A stretch of DNA of 64,000 bases. It comes from Mesocentrotus franciscanus. Its lineage: Eukaryota; Echinodermata; Echinoidea; Camarodonta; Strongylocentrotidae. The translations under genes and the position numbers were made by a program. Shown here in pieces: positions 22,919-33,934 of this stretch; within the stretch, counting starts at the first letter, position 1, and every line of letters starts with the position of its first letter. The stretch covers positions 24,758,280 to 24,822,279 of the forward strand of contig CP137668.1 of NCBI GenBank assembly GCA_037976565.1, written 5' to 3'. The notes beneath the pieces are model-generated. The model searched no databases and was not told the origin of the DNA. It saw only the letters and a list, made by a program, of their open reading frames with translations.

Positions 22919-25900
22919 TTAATCTTCCTTGTGTGATATAGTGGGCACCTCTAACGAACGATGAATCTTCGCGAGTTGACCCGGTTTACGAAGCCAAATT
23001 GCAAGCGCGGCTATAAGAACACCATGCAAAAGACATTCGCCAGAAATACCCCAAAGGTCCCGACAAAAGTCGGAGTGCCACACAGAGTGAGAAGCTCTTC
23101 TCGCCTGTCATGCATCTCGGCGGAGAGGGCGTGGTATTGGTAGTAGGTCAGTACAGCAGTCAAGAGATGGAAAAGCTGGTGGCTGTGAGCAATAAAGTCG
23201 AAACGACCAGGAGCCAGAGCTTCGGGGAGGTGCGATGCGTAGGAAAGGCCAGCCAAGCCCCCTGCGATGGTATGGGCAATGTGGTAGACATCCGCCGTCG
23301 ACGACGACGATGACGATCCGAAGAAAGCACGGTAGGCAAGGGGAAGACTGCATCAGGATAATAGTACAAAGATGTGCTTCATTAATTAGTTGGGGTGTTA
23401 TGGTGGTGACATTTTCATAGATGGAATGCTTGGGAATACGAATAGGACTCCGTTTCAGAGTTTGATGAATGAAAATACCGTTTCGTCAGCAATTAGTTCA
23501 TTACATTTGCTAGTGATAATAAATGCTTGTAGAGAAAAGTTTTTCTACTTGACAGCAAGGCATATCTTAGAGAATATTGTAATAATGAACGGTGAATGAT
23601 ATAGCTATGTTAATCATAAAATATTAATACAAATAATTTGCTTACAGGATGGAGGATTCTTGACGAAGTAAAGCAATATTTTCATATCCTATTTTCATAA
23701 ACAAATGTGTGTGTTCCATATCTAAGAATAAACATAGATTTCAAATTGCAAGTACTTAAAGAGAAGGTTGAGTTCTGGGAAAAAGTGAAAAATAATTTGT
23801 AAGCGTTATCATTGTATTATGTAAATGTGGAAATACATCAGATAAAAAATGTTCCCTGAAAAGCATGGCTCTTCACATGCCTAAATATTCTAAATATGGC
23901 ATCTAACAGCATAAAAATCGGGACGGGTTTTTATGCCACATGTTCGTGTAGTCCTATGCATATACATCTTTCTGTGTACAGTGCTTGTTACTTTACCAAG
24001 ACTGGGCCAAATGTTTTATCGGCATTTTGATGATTCCAGAACATTGCAGTAACACACCAATACTTATATGCTAGATGGTCAACCTTTTCTGATCGATTCC
24101 ACACCGTTTCTTTCACAATGCAATCGCATGACCAGAACTCAACTATATCTTTAAAGCTGTGAGATTCTAAACGGTAGTACCAAGTTTCATACAAAAACAA
24201 GTTTTGAAATAGTGGAAGCTCTGAAATGCTGTAACAGTTCTTACTTTAATTAAAGTATATTGTCTAGACGACCAATTCAGAATGCCAATCATATTATCTC
24301 CTTTAGACTATGGTTAATAAAAAACACTATGATAAACGTAAAACTCATATGACAATCTAGATATATTCTATCTTTCAAATTTGTTTCTTGGTACTAGATC
24401 TTTCCTTTGAGGTGCGACCGGGTGTTTTACCGACATCGCTACCACTGCTGTAATGTATTTTAAATTGCGCTATCTTTCGGTGAAGGCGTTCATAGAGCGA
24501 TTTCTGGTCCCTGGACTCAAGCATCACCAGACTTACTTTATGTATTCTTTCTATTTCATAACTTTAAACCATGTCAAATGTATTATTGAATATTGAATTG
24601 TATATCTGATTTCTTGACAAAATTACTGTTCTGTTGGAAATGAAAAATAAAACTGAAACTGAAACTGAAACTGAAACTGAATCATCTGGTCATAGTCGGG
24701 TCGGGCGGTCGCGTTACCCCAACTTTTTTCCCGAATAATGGCCCTTTATTCACGAATTGTCGGGGGTAATGTTTGTAAAAAAAAAAAACCTCATCTACAA
24801 ATGGTCTGATCCAAATTACCCGACACCTTGTGAAAACCCTACGGCAAATCTACGAAAGGTCGCATGATCTTCCGTTTTCACGGAAGGTCGTGTAACGCGA
24901 CCACCCGGCCGGACGCGATGACCCGATGATTCGAAGTAAGCCAAAATCACAATCATCACGCGCGCGACATCAGTGGATGATACATCGTGGGACATGGTTG
25001 TTGACACAACGGGACATTGTGAACAGCAGATGGCTGTATTAGTAAACCTGAAGTCGCGTCAGAAAATAGACTGCCTTTAACGAAAATAATGACTTACTTG
25101 CACCACAGGAAGTATGCTGGAAAGGTTACTTTTCTGCCATGAATCCTTAGCAAGTGATGTTTGGAGTATTTGGTGGCACATGAGGATGCAGAGAAGAGGA
25201 GAGAGAGAAGGAATACCATAGGTAGGTATATGCGATGCATGACCGTGTTAATTGCATACCGTGGAAACACATACTCGTTGTATGCTGAAAAGGTAAAACA
25301 CACCAGGTCATAAATTAACAGGATAGCAAATACTTTCGAAAAATAAACCTAACGCAATTTCAAAAGCCTTGTTTTCTCATAAGTATCATTATGATATAAG
25401 ATACATATTTTAAGATCAGGAACTTGTTGCAGAAGTCTAACACTACATAATGATAATATTGCTATTAGTCTATTACACGATCGCAACTATTTAAACAAAA
25501 ACTTGTGATCGATTGGAGGACTTGCCATTGATTCGAATCAATCGCAACGCTTTGTTAGACCGGATGCGTATTGATAATGGATGTGTGGTACTGTTTGTAA
25601 GTATTGTGAACTTGAACCATGGGCGCCAAAACCGCTACGTTACCATCTGCAGTAGATCGTAAAAGATTATTGTACCCTTGTAGAGGTGTTGTGGTCCAAT
25701 GGATAAGTCTTCTTAAACCACACGGCGCAGGGTTTGAATCCCTGTCGAGCACTATATCCTTCGGCAAGACATGTACAATGTACCCCACTCCACCCAGGTA
25801 AGGTAAATGGGTTCCCGGCAAGAATTAATTCTTTAACATGCTCGAGCGCTGTAATCGGTAAAGGCAGCAGTCCTAAAGCCGAGGTAATAATAATGGAGCA

Positions 25901-28900
25901 CCAGGAGTGGCAATGTGCCAGACATGAGCGCTTTACAAGTTTCCACTAATATTAGTAGTTTTATTATTAGTAGAATATTAGATTAGATATGATTTGAATC
26001 CTTGGATCGGTATAGGACATGGAAAAAGACTGTGCGTTGGAAATAGACGGATTAAATAGACTTCGACCCTTTCACTGAATATAAAATATACAGGGAAATT
26101 GTTTCTAATATTATAGACCTAGATGCGGAACCTTCCACCTTCGCACCAATGATACTCACCTACGCATAGCCCCATGATGTATATACTGACGGTCGAGTAG
26201 TCAATGAAGTAGCAGATATAGTGGGCAACTTCAGAATAGCAAGAGAACATGTGCGCTATGGAACTTCCAAGCAGGTAACAGCAGCTGGACAGAGCAAAGA
26301 CCAAGAACGCCCAGTTGAACGGGTCTGACCTGAAAGATGGGTCCAGGACGTGCTGGATGGTGACGAGGCCTATGACCAGGAACGGTACGAAGTGGGTCCA
26401 GAAGTTGAGGGTTTCATTGGTTGCATGCAAGGCACTGAGTAGGCAGGTGCCCAAGCTGCTACGACACGACCGGTATCGGGACAGGATGAAAGGCTCACGA
26501 TAGGCCAGAGGAACCTAGGTGAGTTGAAGTAAGGCAAAGTAACAACACTCGAGTTAACAAAGGTAGTAATATCGAAAATAAAGACGTAAAATGTTCAAAT
26601 GTCGGAAAGTAAAATTCCAGTCGAGGTGTTGTGGCCAGGGGCGGCGATCCCGAGGGGGTTGAAAAGGTGCATAATCAAAATATATTGCAAATACTGACTA
26701 AAGACTGCAACACACTTTTAGGTTCTGGAGTGCAGCGTTTAGACTAATAAAAATGCAAAAATCTTCTCGCTCGGTCGCTACGCCCCCTCACATAACATCC
26801 CTTCAAAATGTACAAGTAAATATTGTAGAAAATCTGTATTTCGTTGGTATCACCGTGATACCAACGGAATACAGATTTCCCTCCCATTTTGTCATGAAAA
26901 GAAATCGCCGCCCCTGGTTGTGGCGTAGTGGATAAGTCACCGAACAGTGGATCACAATGTACACAGGGTTCAAATCCCAGGATAGCACTAACGTCCTTTG
27001 CCAAGATATTGATCTGCATTTGCCACTTTCTACCAAGGTGTTAGTGGGTAACTGATAATTATGCCCGAGCGCTAGTTACTTTGGCGGCTCTGCTATATTA
27101 CCTTGTTAGTAATGTCGAAGCGTCATGAGCGTCACAACGTGATGAATATTGGCCATATAATGAGACCATTATTATTAGGCCTACCATAATATTGATGATC
27201 AGAGGGAAATTTGTAATTAAAAAGAGATCAGAAAGTATTTTACCTGAGAGTCATAAAGATTTTGATACAGGGGATACAACTTAGGCCTATAGCGGGGTTC
27301 TTTAAGGCAAAACGTAAGTTAAAAAAAAAAAAAAAAATCTAACCCGGAGACGAAGGGACCACACTGCCTGGAAAACGTCGGTAGTGTCTTTATTTTTCCG
27401 AGTCTGGGGAAGGGCCAATTTCAACTAAAGGAAGGAGATGGTGATGTGGGGTACAGGTGAGGGGGGGGGGATGGTGTCACGAGGGTTCGGATACCCTCTT
27501 TTCAGTGCTGGCCAGACATTTTTTTTAAGGGGGTGTGAACCTCATTTAACAAACATTGTAATATTATTATGAAAGAAATTGTAATGCCGTGTTTGATGAC
27601 AATAATGATATTAATATTATATGATTAACATAGCTATATCATTCACCGTTGTTTCTCATTATACTCAGCAAATCGTGTGATACCAATCTACAAACACCGA
27701 TTGGCAGATGTCCTCGAATTCGATAGATAATAGGTGTATTTTAATGACATCAACATCGAACAGTTAGATGCATTTCTAAAGATGCTCAAAGACCAGGCAA
27801 TAGCGCTGGCGCCACTAACAGTATGGTATGATTTGCCAAAAGTTGAGGAGGACGAGGAGGACGGCGATGATGCAAAGATGGCAGAGAAGAAGAGGAAGAA
27901 AACCAGATAGGGGTGCGGCGTGAGACCGATGAGAATATTCTTGACGTGGTAGAGGAAGGGGATGAGGAGAAAGAGATTGAGAACATCATCGTAGAGGAGG
28001 AGAGGAGGAGGAGAAGGAGGAGAAACAAACGGAGGTTGAAGAAGCGGTGGAGACTGGAAAGTAGAAGGATAAGGTGGCGGCACTGGAGGAGGAGGAGAAG
28101 GAGGATATCCTTGAGGCCGAGGAGGAGGATAATGAACAGAAGGAAGAGGATGGCGAGCAGAAGGGGGAGGAGGAGGAGTGGGAAAAAGAAGAGGAGGAGG
28201 GAAGTTTCCTGGAAGCCGATGAGGAGGAGGAGGGGGAAGAAGAATAGAAAGTCCCGGAGAAGGAAGAAGAGAACTTCCTTGAGGTGCAAGAGGAGAAGAC
28301 AGAGGTAGAGGAGGAAGAGGTGGTAGTTTTGGAGGAGAAAGAACATTGGAGGAGAGAGAACAAGAGGAAATCGAAGTTCCGGAGGAGGAGAGGGAGGATA
28401 AGGTGGTGGTGCTGGATAGAGAGGAGGAGGAGAACATCCTGGTTAAGGTGGTAGAGGAATCAAATATCCCGGAGATGCTGCAGGAGGAGGAGGAGGAGGA
28501 GGAGGAGAACGTCATTGAGGAGAAGGAGGGGGAGGCGGATGAGAAAAAAGTGGAGGTGGTGTTGGAGAAGGAGACCATACCGGGAAAGGAGGATAAAGTC
28601 CTGCAAGAAGTGCAGGCAAAGGAGATGGAGGAGGATGGAGAGATGTTCGTGCTGGAGGAGGAGAACACCATAGGGAAGGAGCAAATGGAAGAGGAGAAGG
28701 GGAATAGGAGGAGGAGGAGGCCATGGTCTTGGAAGGAGAGGAGCAAGTCAAGTAATTTCTACTTCACTCTCTCTGGTCACGAAATTGCCAACTTGCCAAC
28801 AACATACTATCATGACTATACAGTACATATAGTATATGAATTTATTTACCACTGTGTGGTAGGCTGTGTATAATTTGTGTTAAAATTATGATACTGGTAT

Positions 28901-29527
28901 TAAAATGAATAAAAATCCACTCTTATTAAATCTAATTGTGAAAAAAAATTATCTAAAGTATCTAAATATTGTTTTTGTTTTGGATGATTTTGGTATTTAT
29001 TTTTTTATTAGTCAAAAGAAAAAAAGAAAAAATGTTTTGTTGTTATGAAACATATACTTACATCGATAATCAATCTTTTACAAGCTTTCGGTTGTAAAAA
29101 TATTGAAACATTTGGGGAGTTATCATTATGAAAGCCTTTTATGTAAAATTTATGTACTATAAGTACAATAAGTCTTGCTAAGAATAGGAAAATTTGAGGA
29201 AACAGGTATTAAGAAAATGACATAGAAAGGGAGAAAGGGAGTGATGGGGATTGAGAGAGGGAGGTATAGGGGGAGAGAAGGGGGCGACTGAGGGGAGGGA
29301 GAGACCGAGAAAAGAAGGAAGAGATAAAGCAAGGCGTAATATAGAGAAATGGAGGAGAGAGAGAGAGAGAGAGGAAGGGGGGGGTGGAGGAAGGGATGGG
29401 TATAGGAGATAATTATATAAAGGGAAAAAACACATAAAATGAGATCGAAAGGGAGATCAAGAAAAAGGTCGAGATAAAGAAACGATCAAGGGGAAAGGGA
29501 GAAAACGAGAGAGAGAGAGAGAGAGAG

Positions 29528-29563
<36 letters not shown>

Positions 29564-31754
29564 CAGAGAGGAGACAGAGAGTGTAAGACAGACAGAGATA
29601 GAGAGAGAGAGAGAGAGAGAAAGGGGGGGGGGTGCCGGTAGTTGAAAGTAGAACCGAGTGATGGAAGGTTCGTAGTAAAATGACGGGCCTTCTAAGTCTT
29701 AAACAAGATGACAAAACAAACAAACAAAATGATTCACCATGTTAAACTTGCAATAAATGAATAAATGAATAAAAATTAAAAAAATGAAATGAATAAATAA
29801 TTAGATAAATTATTTTAAAAAATCAATAAAGACAGAAAGACATAAAGTAAAAGAAAAAAGAAATACTTCCGTAAGGCAAAGTTTCTTATTAATCAAACAA
29901 GCAAAAAATCTAGATTTTGGATTTGTGTACTTTCGGGGATAATTTAAATGAAAAATAAAACAAAAAACACACACACTCTCACAAAACAACAATAACAGCA
30001 ACAACTTCAACGACATGTTTTCAGTTGCCCTTGCTAAATGTAGGCCTACGCGATCAGTGTTGACATAACCAATTTTAGTTGCAAGTGATATAGTTCCCTG
30101 ACTTCCCTCTATACTATACAATACAGAATCTGTTTTGATATCATGCTTTGACCTTTGACACATCGATGTTTATCTGCAAAGGGTAAATAGAGAACTATTC
30201 AATATAATATCATCCCTGCTAGCTAGAGCCTATATAATTATGACGGTATAATTCAGTATTTACAAAGGATATCCTGAATTGCACACAAAGACTTTTTCTT
30301 TGGTCAGGGTCATTGACTACTATGCAGTATGACCATAATGCGGGAATAAGGATGGTAAAGAGCTGCGAGTCAAGCCTACGTATACACAGTGCTAATATAG
30401 TATAGAGACGGCCAGACGGGGTATCTTAAAAGTCTTACACTGTATAATGGTTATCTCAACCCAGACGTTGCAATTGGGAACCTCGTAGAAATTTATGCAA
30501 TTAGGACGTTTTCATTCAAATCAATTATTATGCAAATTAAACTAGATAGTGAATCTGCCATTTAATAACAGTAACTACTCATATTAGACATTATTCCAAA
30601 ACAAAGAAAAAGGCTCAAACCCTCAAACCAAGCTAAACTTATTTCCGCTTTTTGAAGAAAATTGCAGTACTATGACATGAAACCTTTGGCGTAGACGTTG
30701 AAAAATATCATGCATGACTACTATCAACATTTAACAAAGGCTCAAATCAAACTAAACTTATTTCCGCTTTTTGCAGGAAATTGCAGATAATTATGACATG
30801 AAACCTTTGGCGTAAACGTTGAAAAACATCATGCATGATTAGTATCAACAATTATCAACAACCTCATTCATTGAGGCTAAGATTAGGCCAAGATTATATC
30901 GGCGCTATGCTCGAAATTTTCCTCCAAAAATGGAGGTAGGCCTAGAACATACAATGTATAATGTTAATATGTTATTCATGTCATGACTGTTAATTCATTT
31001 TCCCCCTCGAATCCAGTGACGGGTATGCATAAATATAGATTGTGTGGGCACTATGAATGCCATTGTAATGAGTATAGCCTACAATGCGAAATTTCGTTTC
31101 CTACCACTCTCGGCTTTAGAGGAGAAAGGGAACCCCGAAACATTGGCAAATTGATCAAATGCCAAAATATTTGTGTCCTTCAGAAAATCTGAACCTTATT
31201 GTATGTGATTAGATTACTTGCAGAACACAGAAATTACTACAATACATGCAAACTAAATCACTAAAAAAAGAAATTATATCGTTAAGTTTAAATTGAGTAC
31301 TGGTCATGCGAATACATTGTGGAAAAATATACCAGGAAATGATTCGGGAGCGGTTAATTATGTAGTACACGAGATTTGAAGTATAATACTGTGGGGTTTT
31401 GGAATGATCAAACCACAATCTTGCTGGAAATGCACTGCACACCGAAAAGTGAGTATATGGGGACTACACAAAATATGTGGCATGACAATTTGGACCAAAC
31501 TATTCAGCTTTTTCTCGTTATATATAATCCGAATGTGAGGGCATTTGAATCAAGAGTAACCCATTTCAATGGACCATTTATAATGTGATATTCCTACAAA
31601 TATTTATTGACGTCATTACAAAGAATCAGAATAATTGAATATCTCAAGTTTGAATAATCCATATTTTCACCTCATTTCGTCGTAGAGTCTTGGTAGCTGG
31701 CAAAGACCATGTCCAAGGCATCGTTGACACTTTACTCATTCCCTTTGGCTCCAT
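22919..31754 (-). CDS. PAQR5-like: PAQR class II receptor (membrane progestin receptor), gene 2, complete coding span
   Basis: Minus-strand exons in order are 31754-31671 (ATG, 28 codons, ending TLRRNE), 26514-26160, 25284-25098 and 23347-22919. Phases are 0, 1 and 2, with GT-AG ends throughout. The middle exon is 187 bases, as in gene 1. The receptor is a seven-helix PAQR protein of about 351 residues, normal for the family. Visible marks: VPLAYREPFILSRYRSC, NETLNFWTHF, SSIAHMF (S-x3-H), CYFIDYSTVSIY, and LAPGRFDFIAHSHQLFH (H-x3-H). The last exon reaches a stop at 23011-23013 in the plain reading. One extra base near 23014-23035 would restore a final helix (HGVLIAALAIWLRKPG) and a tail ending ISHKED. 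An acceptor lies one base before the ATG, so a further 5' non-coding exon is likely. Exon 1 is the least certain part. Confidence 0.88.
23760..24150. mobile_element. TTAA-target MITE, AGGTTGAGTTCTGG family (copy 1)
   Basis: Ends AGAGAAGGTTGAGTTCTGG and CCAGAACTCAACTATATCT are flanked by TTAA at 23756-23759 and 24151-24154. The body matches 37992-38376 and, inverted and truncated, 50504-50703. It lies in the last intron of PAQR gene 2. Confidence 0.88.
24540..24680 (+). mobile_element. Probable LINE 3' tail with (CTGAAA)n end
   Basis: A GGAAATGAAAAATAAA tail followed by repeated ACTGAA hexamers is typical of CR1/L2-like LINE 3' ends. There is no coding part here, so this is a truncated copy at best. 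Confidence 0.4.
24680..24943. mobile_element. MITE, GGCTTACTTCGA family, left-truncated copy
   Basis: Matches the intact element at 39291-39573, including TGTGAAAACCCTACGG and the right end GATGATTCGAAGTAAGCC. The left terminal bases are missing. Confidence 0.75.
25479..25558. mobile_element. Fragment of GATCGCAA-rich MITE
   Basis: Contains CGATCGCAACTATTTAAAC and TTGATTCGAATCAATCGCAA words, as in the elements at 10914 and 52682. Ends are incomplete. Confidence 0.5.
25681..25975 (+). mobile_element. tRNA-derived SINE, full length
   Basis: The tRNA-like head (GGTGTTGTGGTCCAATGG A-box region, GGGTTTGAATCCC B-box) is followed by the shared body (TTCGGCAAGACATGTACA, GCTCGAGCGCTGTAATCGG) and an ATTATTAGTAG-type tail. 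Same family as 22258, 26617 and 31893. Confidence 0.85.
26617..27175 (+). mobile_element. tRNA-derived SINE interrupted by a hAT element
   Basis: The SINE head begins GAGGTGTTGTGGC, is broken by the hAT copy at 26636-26916, and resumes GTTGTGGCGTAGTGGATAAG. It continues through B-box GGGTTCAAATCCC to an ATTATTATTA tail. Lies in intron 1 of PAQR gene 2. Confidence 0.85.
26636..26916. mobile_element. Non-autonomous hAT-like element, GGCGGCGATC family (short copy)
   Basis: Ends CAGGGGCGGCGATCC and GAAATCGCCGCCCCTG with a perfect 8-base duplication GTTGTGGC on each side. At 281 bases it is the smallest copy and lacks the G/C minisatellite present in the copies at 35233, 43895 and 44955. Confidence 0.92.
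27734..28755 (+). pseudogene. Frame-broken glutamate-rich coding-like region
   Basis: The plus strand is almost all purine. It reads as an acidic protein when frames are followed piecewise: INIEQLDAFLKMLKDQ and TVWYDLPKVEEDEEDGDD, then RRETDENILDVVEEGDEEKE, then long Glu runs broken by short hydrophobic steps (EDILEAEEE, GSFLEADEEEE, ENFLEVQEEK, KVVVLDREEEENILVKVV, MFVLEEEN), ending EAMVLEGEEQVK before TAA at 28753. At least three in-frame TAG codons and several frame switches in GGA runs prevent one reading. It may be a decayed gene, a gene with many base-call errors, or a GGA minisatellite. It lies within intron 1 of PAQR gene 2, opposite strand. No homology is claimed. Confidence 0.35.
28760..30600. 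other. Intron 1 of PAQR gene 2: AT-rich and GA-rich sequence
   Basis: No gene seen. GA-rich microsatellite patches lie at about 29353-29375, 29500-29562 and 29598-29622. AATAAATG-type repeats lie at 29755-29810. Confidence 0.5.
30604..30850 (+). repeat. Tandem duplication, two units of about 125 bases
   Basis: AAGGCTCAAA to TCATGCATGA occurs twice (about 30610-30722 and 30737-30840), sharing CTTATTTCCGCTTTTTG and GACATGAAACCTTTGGCGTA. High similarity suggests a recent duplication. Confidence 0.8.
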
Positions 31755-31892
31755 TCTGAAATGAAATAAACGTAAGTAACCATTGTAACAATATACGGTT
31801 GACGGGATAAGTACACAGGGATTGTACGAGAAATATTAGTATTTCTTTTGGGACAAAGGTAAAGATTTCATCGAGTGGGATGCAGAATTCAC

Positions 31893-32165
31893 TTGATGTG
31901 GTGTCATGGTCCAGTGGGAAAGTCTCCGGGCGGGGTTCAAATCCCTGTCGCAGTACTGTCCTTTGGCAAGACATTAATCTACATTTGCCAAACTCAACCC
32001 AGGTGAGGTGAATGCGTATACCTATTACCTAGCAGGAATGAATTCCTTAAAATGCTTGAGCGCTGTCACGGTAAGGGCAGCAGTGCTAAAGCCAGGGTAA
32101 TAATAATGGAGCGCCAGGAGTGGCAATCTGCCAGACATGAGCGGGATACAAGAGTCCACTATTAT
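31893..32165 (+). mobile_element. tRNA-derived SINE, full length
   Basis: Head GGTGTCATGGTCCAGTGG, B-box GGGTTCAAATCCC, body TTTGGCAAGACATTAATCTA and GCGCCAGGAGTGGCAATC, with an ATTATTAT tail. Lies just upstream of the first coding exon of PAQR gene 2. Confidence 0.85.
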
Positions 32166-32196
32166 TATCATAACTTTGCAACTGATTTAACACGAG

Positions 32197-32390
32197 ATAT
32201 AGATGATAAAAGGAATGATGGTGATGATAATAATGAAGATGATGATGGTGGTGATGACTATGATGATGATGAAGATAATATACGACTAATACTAATAATA
32301 GTAATAATGAAAATCATGGTAAATAATGATAATGATAATAATAATAGAAATTTCATAATAATAATAAACGGAATAATAAACAATTTCTCG
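32197..32390. repeat. (GAT)n/(AAT)n cryptic simple sequence
   Basis: GATGAT and AATAAT repeats following the SINE tail. Confidence 0.85.
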
Positions 32391-32796
32391 AAGATAAAAA
32401 CATTTCAAACCGAACATTTTGTGACGTTATGCTCTATCGCCGTGTGCGAACATTAAAAAAAAAAAACGAACATTAAAAATCCCGAAAATATAAGAAATTT
32501 AGTTTTGGCCCTCCAACCCATACCGATCAACACTGAAGCAAACACATTAATTGTATTGATATGGGATTTCGTGCATGCACACGATGAATTTAGAAAAAGT
32601 AGAAACATGTGTTCACAGTCTCTCCCAAAACGATACTTTGTGGTTGATGCGTCATCAATATTAATGAAAAAGGGCAGCAGGGCCTCGTTCAAGGGTTATG
32701 CAAATGAGTTTTATTCCACGAGGTTCCCTTTTTGAAAGTTACAATGTTTACAGCTTTCTGCGAGGATTGACACCATTGACACCTCCTTTGCATCTT

Positions 32797-32859
32797 ATAA
32801 TAATAATAATAATGATAATATTATGATTGCTACTAATAATAGTATTGATGATGATGATG

Positions 32860-32896
<37 letters not shown>

Positions 32897-33065
32897 GGAT
32901 ATTAATGATAATGATAATAATAACAACAATAATGACAAAAATATATACTACTACTACTACTACTACTACTATAACTACTACGACTACTATTATTATGATT
33001 ATGATTATTATTATTATTATTATTGCTAATATTATCATTATTATAATCATTATATTGTTATCATT
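32797..33065. repeat. (AAT)n/(ACT)n/(ATT)n microsatellite block
   Basis: Successive TAA, TACTAC and TTATTA trinucleotide runs. Open frames on both strands are artefacts. Confidence 0.95.
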
Positions 33066-33163
33066 ATTCCATTTAGCACATTCGAATCATCAACATAAAA
33101 TTAACGATGTACATTTAGAGGAGAAAAAAAGAGTAAACACAAATATCATAGACTTATGCATCT

Positions 33164-33607
33164 GGGCCTTGTTACATAAAACTTACCAATGATGGTAACT
33201 TGGCCATCAATATTAACTATCGTGGCAACATCACTCAACAGCCAATCAACTCAAGGTTTCCATGGAAGTTACCATATTATGGTAACTTCCTCCAGTAATA
33301 TATTCCTCCTTCCTGGAGGAGGAAGCGATGGCTCAGTGGTATAGCAGTGGTCTCGTAACCGGAAGGTCACGGGTTCGAATCCAAGTCGATGCGCTATATA
33401 GTGCCCTTTAGTAAGGCATTAATCCTCATTACCAAGCCCCTCGGAGAGGACTTAAAGCCGTCTGTCCCCTGGTTGCTTACTTACAAGCACACACACACAC
33501 ACACACACACACATGCTTTCTTATCAGTCAGGTTAAACAAACCAACAAACCAACAAACAACAATGGCGAAGTTACCATCTATGGTAAGTTTTTATGCAAC
33601 GGGGCCC
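33164..33607. mobile_element. MITE with GGGCC-TTACATAAA ends, split by a SINE
   Basis: Left end GGGCCTTGTTACATAAAACT, with TTACCAATGATGGTAACTTG next to it, pairs with the right end AGTTTTTATGCAACGGGGCCC and its adjacent ATGGTAAG. The left internal part repeats GTTACCATATTATGGTAAC. The interior is interrupted by a tRNA SINE. Confidence 0.75.
33319..33535 (+). mobile_element. tRNA-derived SINE with (CA)n, second family
   Basis: Head GATGGCTCAGTGGTATAGCA (A-box) and GGGTTCGAATCC (B-box) are tRNA-spaced. A short body follows (TAAGGCATTAATCCTC) with a (CA)n run at 33486-33513. Nested inside the MITE at 33164-33607. Confidence 0.8.
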
Positions 33608-33640
33608 TGACCAGGCGGCTGCTTGCCTGGGAAAGGAACA

Positions 33641-33931
33641 GGGGGGTGTTTCACAAAGACTAAGATCGACTTTAATTTGGACTTAAGTATAACAGGCCGT
33701 TCGTGCCATTGTTTGCTCTCACCATTGGTCTCTCAATTATGATCTATAGATAATATTTTTCCTTCAATAATGAATTATCAAAAAATGTAAGTTTTGTAGA
33801 TTTTTTACCATGATTTGTACATCCCTTGAGAGACCAATGCCAGTAAGTAATGATAGCAAACAATGGCATGAACGGCCTGCTATACTTAAGTCCAACTTAA
33901 AGTCGATCTTAGTCTTTGTGAAACACCCCCA
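33641..33931. mobile_element. MITE, GTGTTTCACAAAG family (copy 3, full length)
   Basis: Ends GGGGGGTGTTTCACAAAG and CTTTGTGAAACACCCCC. The right half is almost identical to 1-184 and the overall plan matches 5874-6157. Confidence 0.88.
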
Positions 33932-33934
33932 GGT

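Noticed and set aside
27688..28746. 352-codon minus-strand open frame, Ser/Pro-rich
   Set aside because: It is the antisense of a GGA-rich plus-strand tract; stops are rare in CCT/TCC sequence, and composition is pure low complexity with no domain.
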